A stretch of DNA of 64,000 nt, from the NCBI RefSeq assembly GCF_006715395.1, contig NZ_VFNC01000002.1, forward strand, positions 1,798,001 through 1,862,000, written 5' to 3'. This stretch comes from Streptomyces sp. SLBN-31 (GTDB lineage: Bacteria; Actinomycetota; Actinomycetes; Streptomycetales; Streptomycetaceae). Both the position numbers and the translations under genes were made by a program. A model generated the notes under the pieces. That model did not search any database and was not told the DNA's origin. It saw only the letters and a program-made list of their open reading frames with translations. How positions within the stretch are numbered: the stretch's first letter is position 1; each line of letters begins with the position of its first letter. Below, in pieces: positions 1-9,287 of the stretch.

Positions 1-797
<797 letters not shown>

Positions 798-828
798 ATC
801 GCTATGCAGTGCCGGCCCCCGGGACGCC

Positions 829-1401
829 TCAGGCCTGGGGCCGCCGGCCGCTGCGGCGCGGGGCCGGGGGCGCGCCGTCCAGGAGGGCGAGGCGGCGCTC
901 CTCGCCGTGCTCCTCGACCTGGAGCACGACCCGCCGCAGACTCGCGGCGACGTCGCGGCACTCCTCCTCGTCCAGCCGCTCGGTGACGAAGGCCTCCTCG
1001 GCGTTGAAGGCGGGAAAGACCTCCCGCATCAGCTCCTCGCCCTCCTCGGTGAGGCTGAGCAGCACCAGCCTGCCGTCACTGGGATGACCGGCCCGCTTCA
1101 CCAGCCCGCGCTTCTCCAGGGTGCGCGAGACCCCGGTGAGCGTGCCCTTGGAGATCCCCGCCTCCTCGGCCACGTGCCGGGTCTCCGACTCCCCCCAGAT
1201 CCACACCACCCACAGCACGACGAACGCCGTCCACGTCAGGTCCGCGCCGCGCAGCACGGAGTTCTCCAGGTGCTGCCGCACCGCGGAGGCGGCCCGGTAG
1301 ATGTTGGCGACGACGGCCATCTGCTCGTGGCGTACGGGGATGCCGCCGAGCTTGGCCTCCGCCAGCTTCTCGGCCTGCGTGATGGATCGCTGTCCGGGCA
1401 C
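829..1401 (-). CDS. MarR-family transcriptional regulator
   Basis: Predicted dimeric winged-helix DNA-binding protein of 190 residues. The recognition helix region reads AEEAGISKGTLTGVSRTLEKRGLV (about residues 79-102) and is followed by the wing DGRLVLLSLTEEG, typical of MarR. The GTG start at 1399-1401 has AAGGAG about 8 bases upstream. A short Arg/Pro-rich tail ends the protein. It stands alone between argC and the glycosylation operon, all on the same strand but with independent spacing. The ligand and targets cannot be read from the sequence. Confidence 0.88.
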   Translation of the reverse strand: MPGQRSITQAEKLAEAKLGGIPVRHEQMAVVANIYRAASAVRQHLENSVLRGADLTWTAFVVLWVVWIWGESETRHVAEEAGISKGTLTGVSRTLEKRGLVKRAGHPSDGRLVLLSLTEEGEELMREVFPAFNAEEAFVTERLDEEECRDVAASLRRVVLQVEEHGEERRLALLDGAPPAPRRSGRRPQA

Positions 1402-1467
1402 GGCACTCTCCTTCGCACCACGAGGGCACAGGACCTGAGCATCAAAGCGTCCGAGCGGGTCGAGGTC

Positions 1468-1863
1468 TCAGACGTCGTTCGGATCCAAATTGTACGGAGT
1501 GACCTTGGGCAGCATCACCCGGCGCGAGACGACGAAGGTCGCCGGAATCGCCCAGAGGGAGGCGAGCAGCGGCGCGAAACGGCTTCCGGCGTGCAGCATG
1601 TCCACGATCACGTACAGGCCCGCGGTGGTGACCGCGAAATTGGTGGCGTTCGACAGGGGGAACAGCAGGAATTTCCGCCAGGTGGGCGGTGTCCGATAGG
1701 TGAACCGCGCATTGAGGAAAAAGGAACCGACCATACTGAGCAAGGAGGCGAGGACATGCGCCACGAGATACGGAACACACGTGAGGAGCAACAGGTAGAG
1801 GCCGTAATACGTGCCGGTGTTCACGACGCCGACGACGGCGAACGTCAGGAGTTGCCGGGACAT
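1468..1863 (-). CDS. GtrA/GtcA-family small membrane protein (lipid-linked sugar flippase candidate)
   Basis: A 131-residue protein with four predicted membrane helices, which is the size and topology of GtrA/GtcA proteins. It contains the family-typical FLLNARFTYR stretch (residues ~50-59). GtrA proteins work with a DPM1-like glycosyltransferase and are thought to flip undecaprenyl-phosphate-sugar across the membrane. The start codon overlaps the stop of the upstream glycosyltransferase by one base (TGATG), so the two are translationally coupled. With the YfhO-like gene upstream it completes a three-component glycosylation set. The function is inferred from family and context. Confidence 0.85.
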   Translation of the reverse strand: MSRQLLTFAVVGVVNTGTYYGLYLLLLTCVPYLVAHVLASLLSMVGSFFLNARFTYRTPPTWRKFLLFPLSNATNFAVTTAGLYVIVDMLHAGSRFAPLLASLWAIPATFVVSRRVMLPKVTPYNLDPNDV

Positions 1864-2813
1864 CACGGAATGAGGTCCTTCGCGCGTTCCACATTGGTGG
1901 CCTTCACCAGGAAGTGCGGGCGTCCCTTGACCTCGTAGTAGATCCGGCCGGTGTACTCCCCGATCACCCCAAGCATGATCATCTGTACTCCGGCCAGGCC
2001 GGTGACGGCGGTGATGATGGTGACGTAGCCGGGTGTCTGTACGCCGTTGACGAGCGCGGCGCCCACGATCCACGCCGTGTACAGCCCGGCGATCAGCAGC
2101 AGCACCATGCCCAGGTGGAGGGCGGCGCGCAGCGGGCGGTTGTTGAAGGAGAGCAGGCCGTCCAGGCCGTAGTTGAGCAGGCCGCGCATGCTCCAGGAGC
2201 TGCGGCCGGCCTCCCGGGCCGCGTTCTCGTACTCGAAGGTGGTGCCGGGGAACCCCACCCACGCGAACAGGCCCTTGGAGAAGCGGTTGTACTCGGTGAG
2301 GTTCACCACCGCGTCCACGACCCGGCGCGACAGCAGCCGGAAGTCGCCGACGCCGTCGACCAGCCGGACGTCGACGAGCCGGTTGACCAGGCGGTAGTAG
2401 AGGCGGGCGGCCAGGGTGCGGGTCAGTTTGTCGCCGGTGCGGGTGCGACGGGCGATGACCTGGTCGTAGCCCTGCGCGCGCAGTTCCACCATGCGTGTGA
2501 TCAGCGCCGGCGGGTGCTGGAGGTCGGCGTCCATGACGACGACGCTGTCCCCCGAGGCGTGGCGCAGACCGGCGAGCAGGGCCGCCTCCTTGCCGAAGTT
2601 GCGGCTGAGGGAGACGTACCTGACCCGGGAGTCGAGGTCGGCCAGCCGCCGCAGGACCGTGAGGGTGCGGTCGCGGCTGCCGTCGTCGACGTAGACGAAC
2701 TCCATGTCGTGGCCGAGCGGGAGGAGTTCCTCCGCGACCTTCTGGACCTCTTCGTGGAAGCGGTCGAGGACGGCTTCCTCGTTGTAGCAGGGTGCGACGA
2801 TCGATATGAGCAT
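1863..2813 (-). CDS. DPM1/CsbB-like family 2 glycosyltransferase
   Basis: Predicted to load a sugar from a nucleotide donor onto undecaprenyl phosphate at the inner membrane face. The 316-residue protein starts with the GT2 fold (SIVAPCYNEEAVLDRF), has the metal-binding VVMDADLQHPP (near residues 92-102), and ends with two membrane helices (about 225-250 and 260-285) followed by the conserved GEYTGRIYYEVKGRPHF. This architecture is that of ArnC/GtrB/CsbB enzymes. The ATG is preceded by GGGGGA. It lies 19 bases downstream of the YfhO-like gene and overlaps the GtrA gene by one base. The sugar transferred is unknown. Confidence 0.9.
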   Translation of the reverse strand: MLISIVAPCYNEEAVLDRFHEEVQKVAEELLPLGHDMEFVYVDDGSRDRTLTVLRRLADLDSRVRYVSLSRNFGKEAALLAGLRHASGDSVVVMDADLQHPPALITRMVELRAQGYDQVIARRTRTGDKLTRTLAARLYYRLVNRLVDVRLVDGVGDFRLLSRRVVDAVVNLTEYNRFSKGLFAWVGFPGTTFEYENAAREAGRSSWSMRGLLNYGLDGLLSFNNRPLRAALHLGMVLLLIAGLYTAWIVGAALVNGVQTPGYVTIITAVTGLAGVQMIMLGVIGEYTGRIYYEVKGRPHFLVKATNVERAKDLIP

Positions 2814-2832
2814 GGGTCCCCCTGGGACGCGG

Positions 2833-5800
2833 TCAGGCGGCGCCGGGCACGCGCTCGCGCGGTCGGGTGGGCAGGGACGGGGATGGCGGTGTGCCGCGTC
2901 GGCGGCGGACGGCGGCCAGGACGCCGAGCAGGGCCGGGGTCAGCAGTGAGCCGGCCCCGACACTCGTGCCGAGCCTCAGCCCGGGTGGGTGGAAGGTGCA
3001 GGTCAGAGTGGTCGAGGTGCCGTCGAGGGGGACGGCGATCAGGCCATGGTGGTCCTTCGCCGGTACGGCGGCGCCGTCGCCGGTGGCGCAGCGCCAGCCG
3101 GCGATGCGGGGTGCCGCCACGACCGCGATCCCCTTGCTGTCCGCCGGGAGTTCGGCCCGGACGGTGGCGCCGGAGACGGTCACGCGGGTGGCTCCGGTGG
3201 TCTTGAGGTGCGCCACGGCCGCGTGCAGCCGGGCGGTGTCCAGGCAGCCGACGGCGCCCTGGGGAATGCTGCCGGGGCGGTCGGGGGTCAGCCGGATGTG
3301 GATCCGTCCGGAGGCCGGGGCGGTGCCGAGCGGCTCCATGGCGGCACGGTTGCGGGGGCGGGCCGAGCGGAAGAACCCGGTCTCGTCTGCCAGGCGGGCG
3401 GTGCCGGAGAAGTGCGGGGCCCACAACTGCACCTGGCTCCCGGCCGGGCAGTGCGCCGTGATCACCGGTGCGGCCAGGGCATTGCCGGAACCGACCCGCC
3501 CGGACCTGAGCGGCTTTCCGGCGTCGTCGTACACGGCGGTCCGGGGGACGGTGTAGACGCGGCTGCCGAGCAGCAGTTCCTGGTTGCGGTACGGCGACGG
3601 GCCGAAGGGCGTCGCGTCGGGCCGGTTCCGTACCGTCACGAGCGGCGGGACGTCCGCCCGGGAGACGATCAACGGGCCGCCCACCGGCGGCAGGTAGGCC
3701 TGGTGGGGGTCCGTGGGCGAGTGCACGCGCGCTCCGACCGAGAAGATCGCGTCGGTGACGGCGTTGTCGAGGCTCTGCACGCTGCGGCCCCGTGAGGTCC
3801 AGCCGCCGCCCAGGGCGGTGAGGGTGCGGCTGAGGACGTCCGAGGTGAGGCTGCTGTAGTACTGGGCGCCCTGGCCGCCGACCATGAGCGGGTCGTTGCC
3901 GACGGTCTGCTCGCGGCCCGGGTCGGTGCGGTAGCGGGGCCAGCCGTCGGCCCGCGCGACCGCCTCCGCCTGCTCGCGCTGCCGGGCGCCCCAGGGCGCG
4001 TAGTCGTCCATGTGCCCGAAGCGCTGCCGGGTCGCCACGAAGGAGGTCGCCACCGCCTCCCCGAACTGCCCCCCGAAGAGCAGGACGACCGCGAGCACGG
4101 CCAGGAGGGTCCGGCGGCGGGGGGCGGCCCGGGGCACGAGCGGGGAGGCTGGGCCGTCGGCGAGCCCTGCGGCGGTGGCCCGGGAGCCAGGCGGGGACAC
4201 TAGGCCGTCGACGAGGCGGCCGACTGCGGCCCGGGACCCGGACGGGGACACCGGGCCGTCGGCGAGGCCGGCGGCAGACGCCCGGGACTCGCACGGGGAC
4301 ACCAGGCCGTCGACGATACGGGCGGCAGACGCCCGGGACCCGGACGGGGACACCAGACCGTCGGGGACACCGGCCGCAGAGGCCCCGGAGCCGGGCGAAG
4401 ACACCAGACCGTCGACGAGACGGGCGGCAGACGCCCGGGACCCGGGCGGAGACACCAGACCGTCGGGGACACCGGCCGCAGAGGCCCCGGAGCCGGGCGG
4501 GCATGCCGGGCCGGCGGCGCGGGGTTTCGTGGCGGGTGGGGTTTCGGCGACGGAGGCCGGGAGGTGGCTCTCGGCGGCCCGCAGCAGCGCCAGTCCGCCG
4601 GCCGCGCCCGCGACGGCGAGGGCCAGTACCGCCCATGACACGGGCTTCACCAGGGCACTTCGGCTCGCGACCGCCGTGAGCAGGGCGAGCAGCGTGCCCG
4701 CCGCGCCCAGTGCGCGCGGGTCGGGCAGACCATAGGACAGGGTGTGCCAGGCGGTGATCACCAGCAGCGCGCACAGGACGAAGGCCTGCCGGTAGGGGCT
4801 GCCCTGCGGAGTGGCGAACGCATGCCAGACCAGGTGGGTCGGGCCCCACTGGAAAGACAGCGCGACCGCCGTGAGCAGCAGGGGCCAGCCCGCCCGCACC
4901 CGGCGCGGGGCCGCCCGGTGGAAGGGCAGGGCGAGGGCGAGCAGGAGTGCCGCGGTGCCAACATAGAGGGCGGGGCTGCCGAAGCTGTACGTCGTCGGCA
5001 GGAGGCGGGCCAGCAGGTCCGGCGTGGACACCGGCCGGAACGTCGCGGTCCTGCCCGGGTAGGCGTGCCTGGTGCCGAAGTACACCACCGTGACCAGCGG
5101 GGCCGCCAGGCCCACGCCCAGTGCGGCGGTGACGGCCGCGCGGCCCGCCGTCCTGAGCCGCCGCCCGGCCGGGAGGCCGGTGAGCCACAGCCGCAGCAGC
5201 AGGACCAGGCCGGCGGCGAGTGTCGCCATGTACGCGGTGTAGAAGTTGGCGGTCCAGGCGAGGGCGACCACGAGGACGCCGAGCAGCGGGCGGCGTCGGC
5301 GCAGTGTCCACTCGCCCACCAGGCACAGCAGCGGCAGCGCGAGGAGTCCGTCCAGCCACATCGGGTTGTACGAGGCGACCGCGACGCTCCAGCCGCACAG
5401 CGCGTACGAGGCACCGAGCAGCCCCGCCGCCCACCAGCGGCCCGGCCGCAGGCTCAGCAGCAGCACGGCCATGGCCGCGCCCGCCGACGCCGTCTTCAGC
5501 ACCGTGATCACGTACACCGCGAGGTCGATCTCGTCACGCGGGAACACCCCTACGAGCAGGGCGAACGGGCTGCCGAGATAGGTGCCGAGGTCGGGCAGGA
5601 AACTGGAGCCGTACCCGGACTGCCAGTTGACGAGGAGCCCGCCGTCGGCCCGGCCGTGCAGCAGGTCCCACAGGTGGGCGTGGAAGGGGACGTACTGGTT
5701 TCCCAGGTCGTTGACGTCACGGGTGCGCGGGCCGAAGGGGCGGCTGCGGGCCAGCGCGTCCGCGACGCAGGACACCGCGGTCACGAGGAGCGCCGCGAGA

Positions 5801-5844
5801 AGCGCGGCCGCGCGCCCCGGCCGGTCCGCGACGCGCTCTTTCAC
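2833..5844 (-). CDS. YfhO-family polytopic membrane protein (GT-C type glycosyltransferase candidate)
   Basis: About 1003 residues if started at the GTG at 5842-5844, which places a signal-anchor helix at the N-terminus (ALLAALLVTAVSC). The first ~435 residues form many membrane helices. A linker then holds seven 17-residue repeats (about residues 446-564), another helix follows (LLAVLAVVLLFGGQFGEAV), then a large soluble domain, and a final C-terminal helix. Bacillus YfhO transfers sugar from the flipped undecaprenyl carrier onto lipoteichoic acid, working with CsbB (GT2) and GtcA. Here the same three families form one operon. The start is uncertain because the frame is open further upstream and the GTG lacks a strong ribosome site. 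The acceptor polymer in this organism is unknown. Confidence 0.82.
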   Translation of the reverse strand: MKERVADRPGRAAALLAALLVTAVSCVADALARSRPFGPRTRDVNDLGNQYVPFHAHLWDLLHGRADGGLLVNWQSGYGSSFLPDLGTYLGSPFALLVGVFPRDEIDLAVYVITVLKTASAGAAMAVLLLSLRPGRWWAAGLLGASYALCGWSVAVASYNPMWLDGLLALPLLCLVGEWTLRRRRPLLGVLVVALAWTANFYTAYMATLAAGLVLLLRLWLTGLPAGRRLRTAGRAAVTAALGVGLAAPLVTVVYFGTRHAYPGRTATFRPVSTPDLLARLLPTTYSFGSPALYVGTAALLLALALPFHRAAPRRVRAGWPLLLTAVALSFQWGPTHLVWHAFATPQGSPYRQAFVLCALLVITAWHTLSYGLPDPRALGAAGTLLALLTAVASRSALVKPVSWAVLALAVAGAAGGLALLRAAESHLPASVAETPPATKPRAAGPACPPGSGASAAGVPDGLVSPPGSRASAARLVDGLVSSPGSGASAAGVPDGLVSPSGSRASAARIVDGLVSPCESRASAAGLADGPVSPSGSRAAVGRLVDGLVSPPGSRATAAGLADGPASPLVPRAAPRRRTLLAVLAVVLLFGGQFGEAVATSFVATRQRFGHMDDYAPWGARQREQAEAVARADGWPRYRTDPGREQTVGNDPLMVGGQGAQYYSSLTSDVLSRTLTALGGGWTSRGRSVQSLDNAVTDAIFSVGARVHSPTDPHQAYLPPVGGPLIVSRADVPPLVTVRNRPDATPFGPSPYRNQELLLGSRVYTVPRTAVYDDAGKPLRSGRVGSGNALAAPVITAHCPAGSQVQLWAPHFSGTARLADETGFFRSARPRNRAAMEPLGTAPASGRIHIRLTPDRPGSIPQGAVGCLDTARLHAAVAHLKTTGATRVTVSGATVRAELPADSKGIAVVAAPRIAGWRCATGDGAAVPAKDHHGLIAVPLDGTSTTLTCTFHPPGLRLGTSVGAGSLLTPALLGVLAAVRRRRGTPPSPSLPTRPRERVPGAA
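4152..4508. repeat. Seven tandem 51-bp units inside the YfhO-like gene
   Basis: Units begin at 4152, 4203, 4254, 4305, 4356, 4407 and 4458 with the register GGCCGTCG / GACCGTCG every 51 bases and no indels. Each unit encodes 17 residues of the type SPPGSRASAARLVDGLV. A degraded eighth unit follows to about 4540. The frame is preserved, so the repeats lengthen an inter-helix linker without disrupting the gene. Confidence 0.95.
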
Positions 5845-6151
5845 GACGGTGCGTTTCCGCGGGCAATACCGGTCGAAGTGATTCTGTACAGGATTTCGCG
5901 CAGCATTGCTCGTCACTCCCCGCGGGTCGATTGTCCGCGGGGTTAGACGGATCGAATTCCCCATAGGTTGCGCCGCCCGCAGGAAGTGAGAATGCCGGTT
6001 CCGAACAACTCCTCGAGGTGAATTCGAGGGAAAAATGAACGGACGGGAAACAGAAATCTCCCGACGCGTGATGTCGCAATGAACCGAACGCGCCGCCCAG
6101 CCGGACCCCCGAGCGCACGGCGCGGCCGGCGGACGACGTAGGGTCGGGCAC
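5845..6151. other. Divergent intergenic region between the YfhO operon and DUF6314 gene
   Basis: About 300 bases of lower GC than the flanking genes, with A-rich stretches near 6030-6080. It must hold the promoters of both divergent transcripts. If the YfhO gene starts further upstream, part of it is coding. I see no clear terminator, RNA gene or well-defined operator. Confidence 0.5.
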
Positions 6152-6652
6152 ATGAACGCACCGCCGGACCGGGAGCAAGGCGCGCCGGCGGACTCCTTCC
6201 GGCCCGTGCCCGACGTCCTGGCGTATCTCCGCGGGCGCTGGCACGTGGCGCGCACGGTGCGGGACCTCGCGAGCGGCGACGAGGGGCAGTTCGAGGGGAC
6301 GGCCGAGTTCAGCCCGTTGAAAGGCGGCGGGCTCCTGCACTTCGAGTGCGGCACCTTCGCCTGGCAGGGCGTACCGCGCCCCGCCGAACGGACCCTGCGC
6401 TTCCTGCCGGGGAGCACACCGGGGACGGCCGACGTGCGCTTCGCCGACGGCCGCCCCTTCCACGACCTGGACCTCGGCACCGGCCGCCACGTCACCGACC
6501 ACCCCTGCTCGGCGGACCTCTACCGCGGGGAGTTCACGGTCCGCGACACCGACCACTGGCGCACGGTCTGGCGGGTCCGGGGCCCCGCGAAGGACCTCGT
6601 ACTGGTGACGGACTACGTCCGGGCGGGCGGGAATTTTGACGACAGGGCCTAG
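6152..6652 (+). CDS. DUF6314 family protein
   Basis: A 166-residue soluble protein with the DUF6314 opening VLAYLRGRWHVARTVRDLASGDEGQFEGTAEF-type pattern (residues 26-57), which looks lipocalin-like: alternating hydrophobic strands with conserved W and R. No signal peptide, no membrane helix. The function of the family is not established. The ribosome site is weak (AGGGTCGGG). The stop codon overlaps the stop of the convergent histidine-phosphatase-like gene (CTAG). Confidence 0.75.
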   Translation: MNAPPDREQGAPADSFRPVPDVLAYLRGRWHVARTVRDLASGDEGQFEGTAEFSPLKGGGLLHFECGTFAWQGVPRPAERTLRFLPGSTPGTADVRFADGRPFHDLDLGTGRHVTDHPCSADLYRGEFTVRDTDHWRTVWRVRGPAKDLVLVTDYVRAGGNFDDRA

Positions 6653-7227
6653 GCGGGCACCGCGTCGAAGCGGAGGTTCCAGCGGCCCGCACGACCCGTG
6701 ACGGTGGTCGTCGACAGGGGGCGTACGTCGAGGTTCCAGTACGTCGACGGCGGAGCCTTGAGGGCGTAGACGAGGGCTGCGCGGACGACCGAGGGCTCGG
6801 CGACCGCGACGATCCGGCCACCGTCCTCCACGGGCCGGGTGTCGAGCCACTCGCCGACCCGGCCGATGAAGGTCAGCAGCGACTCCCCGCCGTGCGGGGC
6901 GGAGCGCGGGTCGGCGAGCCAGGCGTCCACCGCCTGTGGCTCCCGGGCCATCGCCTCGCCCAGGGTGAGCCCGCGCCAGCGGCCCATGTCGCAGTCGCGA
7001 AGGGCGAGCTGCACCAGTGGTGCGTAACCGAGGGCGTCGCCCGTGGCACGGCTGCGCGGCGTGGGTGAGCAGTAGCGCAGCTCGGCGGCCGCGAGCGGAA
7101 TCAGCTCGTGGGCGACGCGCTGCACCTCCTCCCAGCCGGCCTGGTCCAGCGGACGGTCGTCCTCGAAGCGCTCGGCAAGCAGCGGGGCACTGCGAGCGGC
7201 GGCGAGGAATGTGACCCTGAGTTGCAT
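6649..7227 (-). CDS. Histidine-phosphatase-fold protein lacking the catalytic histidines
   Basis: 192 residues with the phosphoglycerate-mutase-like layout: an N-terminal strand followed by RFEDDRPLDQAGWEEVQ, then CSPTPRSRATGDALG, DCDMGRWRGLTLGEA, HGGESLLTFIGRVGEWL and a C-terminal RIVAVAEPSVVRAAL. In active members the first strand ends in RHG and the late strand in SHG. Here these positions read LAAARSA and AEPS, so both histidines that form and assist the phosphohistidine are absent. It is therefore probably a non-catalytic or repurposed binding protein. ATG at 7225-7227 was chosen because the conserved fold begins there; a GTG 45 bases upstream is possible. Confidence 0.75.
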   Translation of the reverse strand: MQLRVTFLAAARSAPLLAERFEDDRPLDQAGWEEVQRVAHELIPLAAAELRYCSPTPRSRATGDALGYAPLVQLALRDCDMGRWRGLTLGEAMAREPQAVDAWLADPRSAPHGGESLLTFIGRVGEWLDTRPVEDGGRIVAVAEPSVVRAALVYALKAPPSTYWNLDVRPLSTTTVTGRAGRWNLRFDAVPA

Positions 7228-7344
7228 GCGGTGATGGTGAATCGTGAAGGTTTGCAGGTCAAGGGATGTCACGTACGAGTCACCGAGGGTTGCCGAAACC
7301 TTACCCGCGGGTCAGGATTTGGCGGACAAGTCGCCCGGAGCGGT

Positions 7345-7788
7345 TCAGCCGAACTCGAGCGCCATCCAGATCTCGGGCCGCTCCAGTCCGGTGAAGCCGA
7401 CCTTCTCGTAGACGCCGTGCGCGTCGAACGTGGCGAGCAGCACGCGCCGCAGCCCGAAGGGGCGCAGGTGCTCCCGTACGGCCGCCACCATCGCCGTGCC
7501 GACGCCCTTGCCGCGCACGGACGGGTCGACGTAGACGTCGCACAGCCAGGCGAAGGTGGCGCGATCGGTGACGACCCGCGCATAAGCCACCTGATCCCCG
7601 GAAACCGTCTCGTACACCCCGAAGTTGAGGGATCCCGCGATCGCGCGCTCCTGCTTCTCCCGCGACCGCCCGAGCGCCCAGTACGCGTCGGTGGACAGCC
7701 AGTGGTGCACGCGCTCGGGGTCGAGGCGACCGGGGTCGGTGGAGAGTTCGTAGCCTTCCGGCAGGCCCGGGGTGTCGCTGTCGGTCAT
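7345..7788 (-). CDS. GNAT-family N-acetyltransferase
   Basis: 147 residues with the GNAT core: substrate strand region VYETVSGDQVAYARVVTD, then LCDVYVDPSVRGKGVGTAMVAAV, where VRGKGVGTA is the acetyl-CoA pyrophosphate loop (R/Q-x-x-G-x-G/A), and the C-terminal YEKVGFTGL. The ATG at 7786-7788 is preferred over an upstream in-frame ATG because the fold begins shortly after. Substrate unknown. It sits alone between the histidine-phosphatase-like gene and the MocR gene on the same strand. Confidence 0.87.
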   Translation of the reverse strand: MTDSDTPGLPEGYELSTDPGRLDPERVHHWLSTDAYWALGRSREKQERAIAGSLNFGVYETVSGDQVAYARVVTDRATFAWLCDVYVDPSVRGKGVGTAMVAAVREHLRPFGLRRVLLATFDAHGVYEKVGFTGLERPEIWMALEFG

Positions 7789-7828
7789 GGCGGGATGCTC
7801 GCAGGCCCCGGTCACCGCCGTCGACCGG

Positions 7829-9265
7829 TTATCCCAGTACCTCCTCGCAGGCCGTGCGCAACCGCCGTACCCCTTCCGTGATCTCGCCCGCGCCCGCGAC
7901 CGCCGCGAAGCTCAACCGCAGGTGGGCGGCCGGGGGTTCGGCGCTGAAGTAGGGGCGGCCGGGGGTGATGGCGACGCCCGCGCGCAGGGCGGCGGAGGCG
8001 AGGGCGGCCTCGTCGGTCCCGTCGGGGAGGCGGAGCCAGAGGTGGTAACCGCCGGACGGGATGTGTGGCAGGGCGAGTTCGGGCAGCTCCCGGCGCAGGG
8101 CCGCCGTCATGGTGTCGCGGCGGGCCTTCAACTCCGCCGAGACCGCCCGCAGATGGCGGGGCCAGGCCGGTGAGCCGACGAGTTCGAGGGCCGCCTCCTG
8201 CAACGGGCGGGGGACGAAGAAGGTGTCCACGACCTGGATGGCCCGCAGCCGTTCCAGGACCGGCCCGTGGGCGGCCAGGGCGCACAGCCGGAAGCTCGGC
8301 GAGGTCACCTTGGTCAGCGAGCAGACGTGGACGACGACTCCGTCGGGGTCGTCGGCGGCGAGCGGGCTGGGCAGCGGCCCGGCGTCCTCGTGGACGAGCC
8401 GTCGTACGAAGTCGTCCTCGACGACGAAGGCGCCCGCCGCCCGGGCGATGCGCAGCACCTCCCCGCGACGTTCGGGGGCGAGCACGGCGCCGGTCGGGTT
8501 CTGGAACAGGGGCTGGCAAACGAAGACACGGGCGCCGGTGGCCCGGAAGGCGTCGGCGAGCAGCGACGGCCTGACGCCGTCGGCGTCCACCGGGACCGGA
8601 ACGGGACGCAGTCCCGCCGCCCGGGCGATCGCCAACATGCCGGGATAGGTGGGCGATTCGACGAGCACCGGCGCGCCGGGCGGGGCGAGCGCGCGCAGCG
8701 CGGTGGTCAGCGCGGACTGGCCACCGGCGGTGATCTGCACCCCGGCCGCGGTGACCCCGCCGCCGATGCTGCGCGCGAACCACTCCCGCAACTCCTCCAG
8801 CCCCTCCATCGGCGGCCGTCCCCAGGCGCCGGGGCGGCGGCCGGCCCGGGACAGGGCGGCCGCCATCGCCCGCTCCGGCTGCAGGGAGGGGTGCAGATAG
8901 CCGCCGTTGAACTCGATGACGCCGGGCGGCGGGGCGGCGAGCGAGACGACCACGCCGGAGGCGTCGACCGTGCGCGGGACGAGGTCCCCGGCGCCCTCGG
9001 CGCTGAGCGCGACCTCCTGCCAGGAGGTGTCGCCGACGGGTGCGGTGGCGGCGCGCGGTGCGGCCCGGAAGGCGCCGGCCCCCGGCCGGGTCACCACCAG
9101 ACCCTCGGCGGCCAGCTGGGCCAGGGCGCGCGAGACCGTCACCGGACTGACCCGGAACCGGTCGACCAGGACCCGACTGGACGGGAGCTTTCCACCGGGT
9201 GAGTAGCGGTTGAGCTCTCTCTTGAGCTGTTCCGCCAGTTCATTGACGCTGCTACGCTGCTGCAT
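7829..9265 (-). CDS. MocR-type regulator: GntR DNA-binding domain fused to aminotransferase-like PLP domain
   Basis: 478 residues from the ATG at 9263-9265. Residues ~5-65 are a GntR winged helix (LAEQLKRELNRYSPGGKLPSSRVLVDRFRVSPVTVSRAL). The rest is a fold-type I aminotransferase domain with a PLP-lysine site in SLTKVTSPSFRL and a QPLFQNPTGAVL segment. MocR proteins sense PLP or an amino compound and regulate a neighbouring gene, here most likely the divergent EamA exporter. The two start codons overlap on opposite strands, and a 12-bp palindrome lies immediately next to them. No room exists for a ribosome site if the transcripts start in the shared region. Confidence 0.9.
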   Translation of the reverse strand: MQQRSSVNELAEQLKRELNRYSPGGKLPSSRVLVDRFRVSPVTVSRALAQLAAEGLVVTRPGAGAFRAAPRAATAPVGDTSWQEVALSAEGAGDLVPRTVDASGVVVSLAAPPPGVIEFNGGYLHPSLQPERAMAAALSRAGRRPGAWGRPPMEGLEELREWFARSIGGGVTAAGVQITAGGQSALTTALRALAPPGAPVLVESPTYPGMLAIARAAGLRPVPVPVDADGVRPSLLADAFRATGARVFVCQPLFQNPTGAVLAPERRGEVLRIARAAGAFVVEDDFVRRLVHEDAGPLPSPLAADDPDGVVVHVCSLTKVTSPSFRLCALAAHGPVLERLRAIQVVDTFFVPRPLQEAALELVGSPAWPRHLRAVSAELKARRDTMTAALRRELPELALPHIPSGGYHLWLRLPDGTDEAALASAALRAGVAITPGRPYFSAEPPAAHLRLSFAAVAGAGEITEGVRRLRTACEEVLG

Positions 9266-9287
9266 GAGAGCACAGAGTAGCGCTACT
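9251..9287. promoter_or_regulatory. Putative MocR operator spanning the divergent start codons
   Basis: The perfect 12-bp palindrome AGTAGCGCTACT is at 9276-9287, and a related arm GCTACGCTGC is at 9251-9260. They flank the overlapping divergent ATGs at 9263-9266. The position suits autoregulation by the MocR protein together with control of the exporter. Binding is inferred. Confidence 0.5.

Noticed and set aside
4010..4735. Repeat-rich antisense frame suggesting a separate repeat protein
   Set aside because: It lies entirely inside the YfhO-like gene and arises from the 51-bp repeats read on the other strand.
5845..6495. N-terminal extension of the YfhO-like protein
   Set aside because: The extra sequence has no signal or fold similarity and overlaps the divergent DUF6314 promoter and gene; the GTG at 5844 places a signal-anchor at the start.
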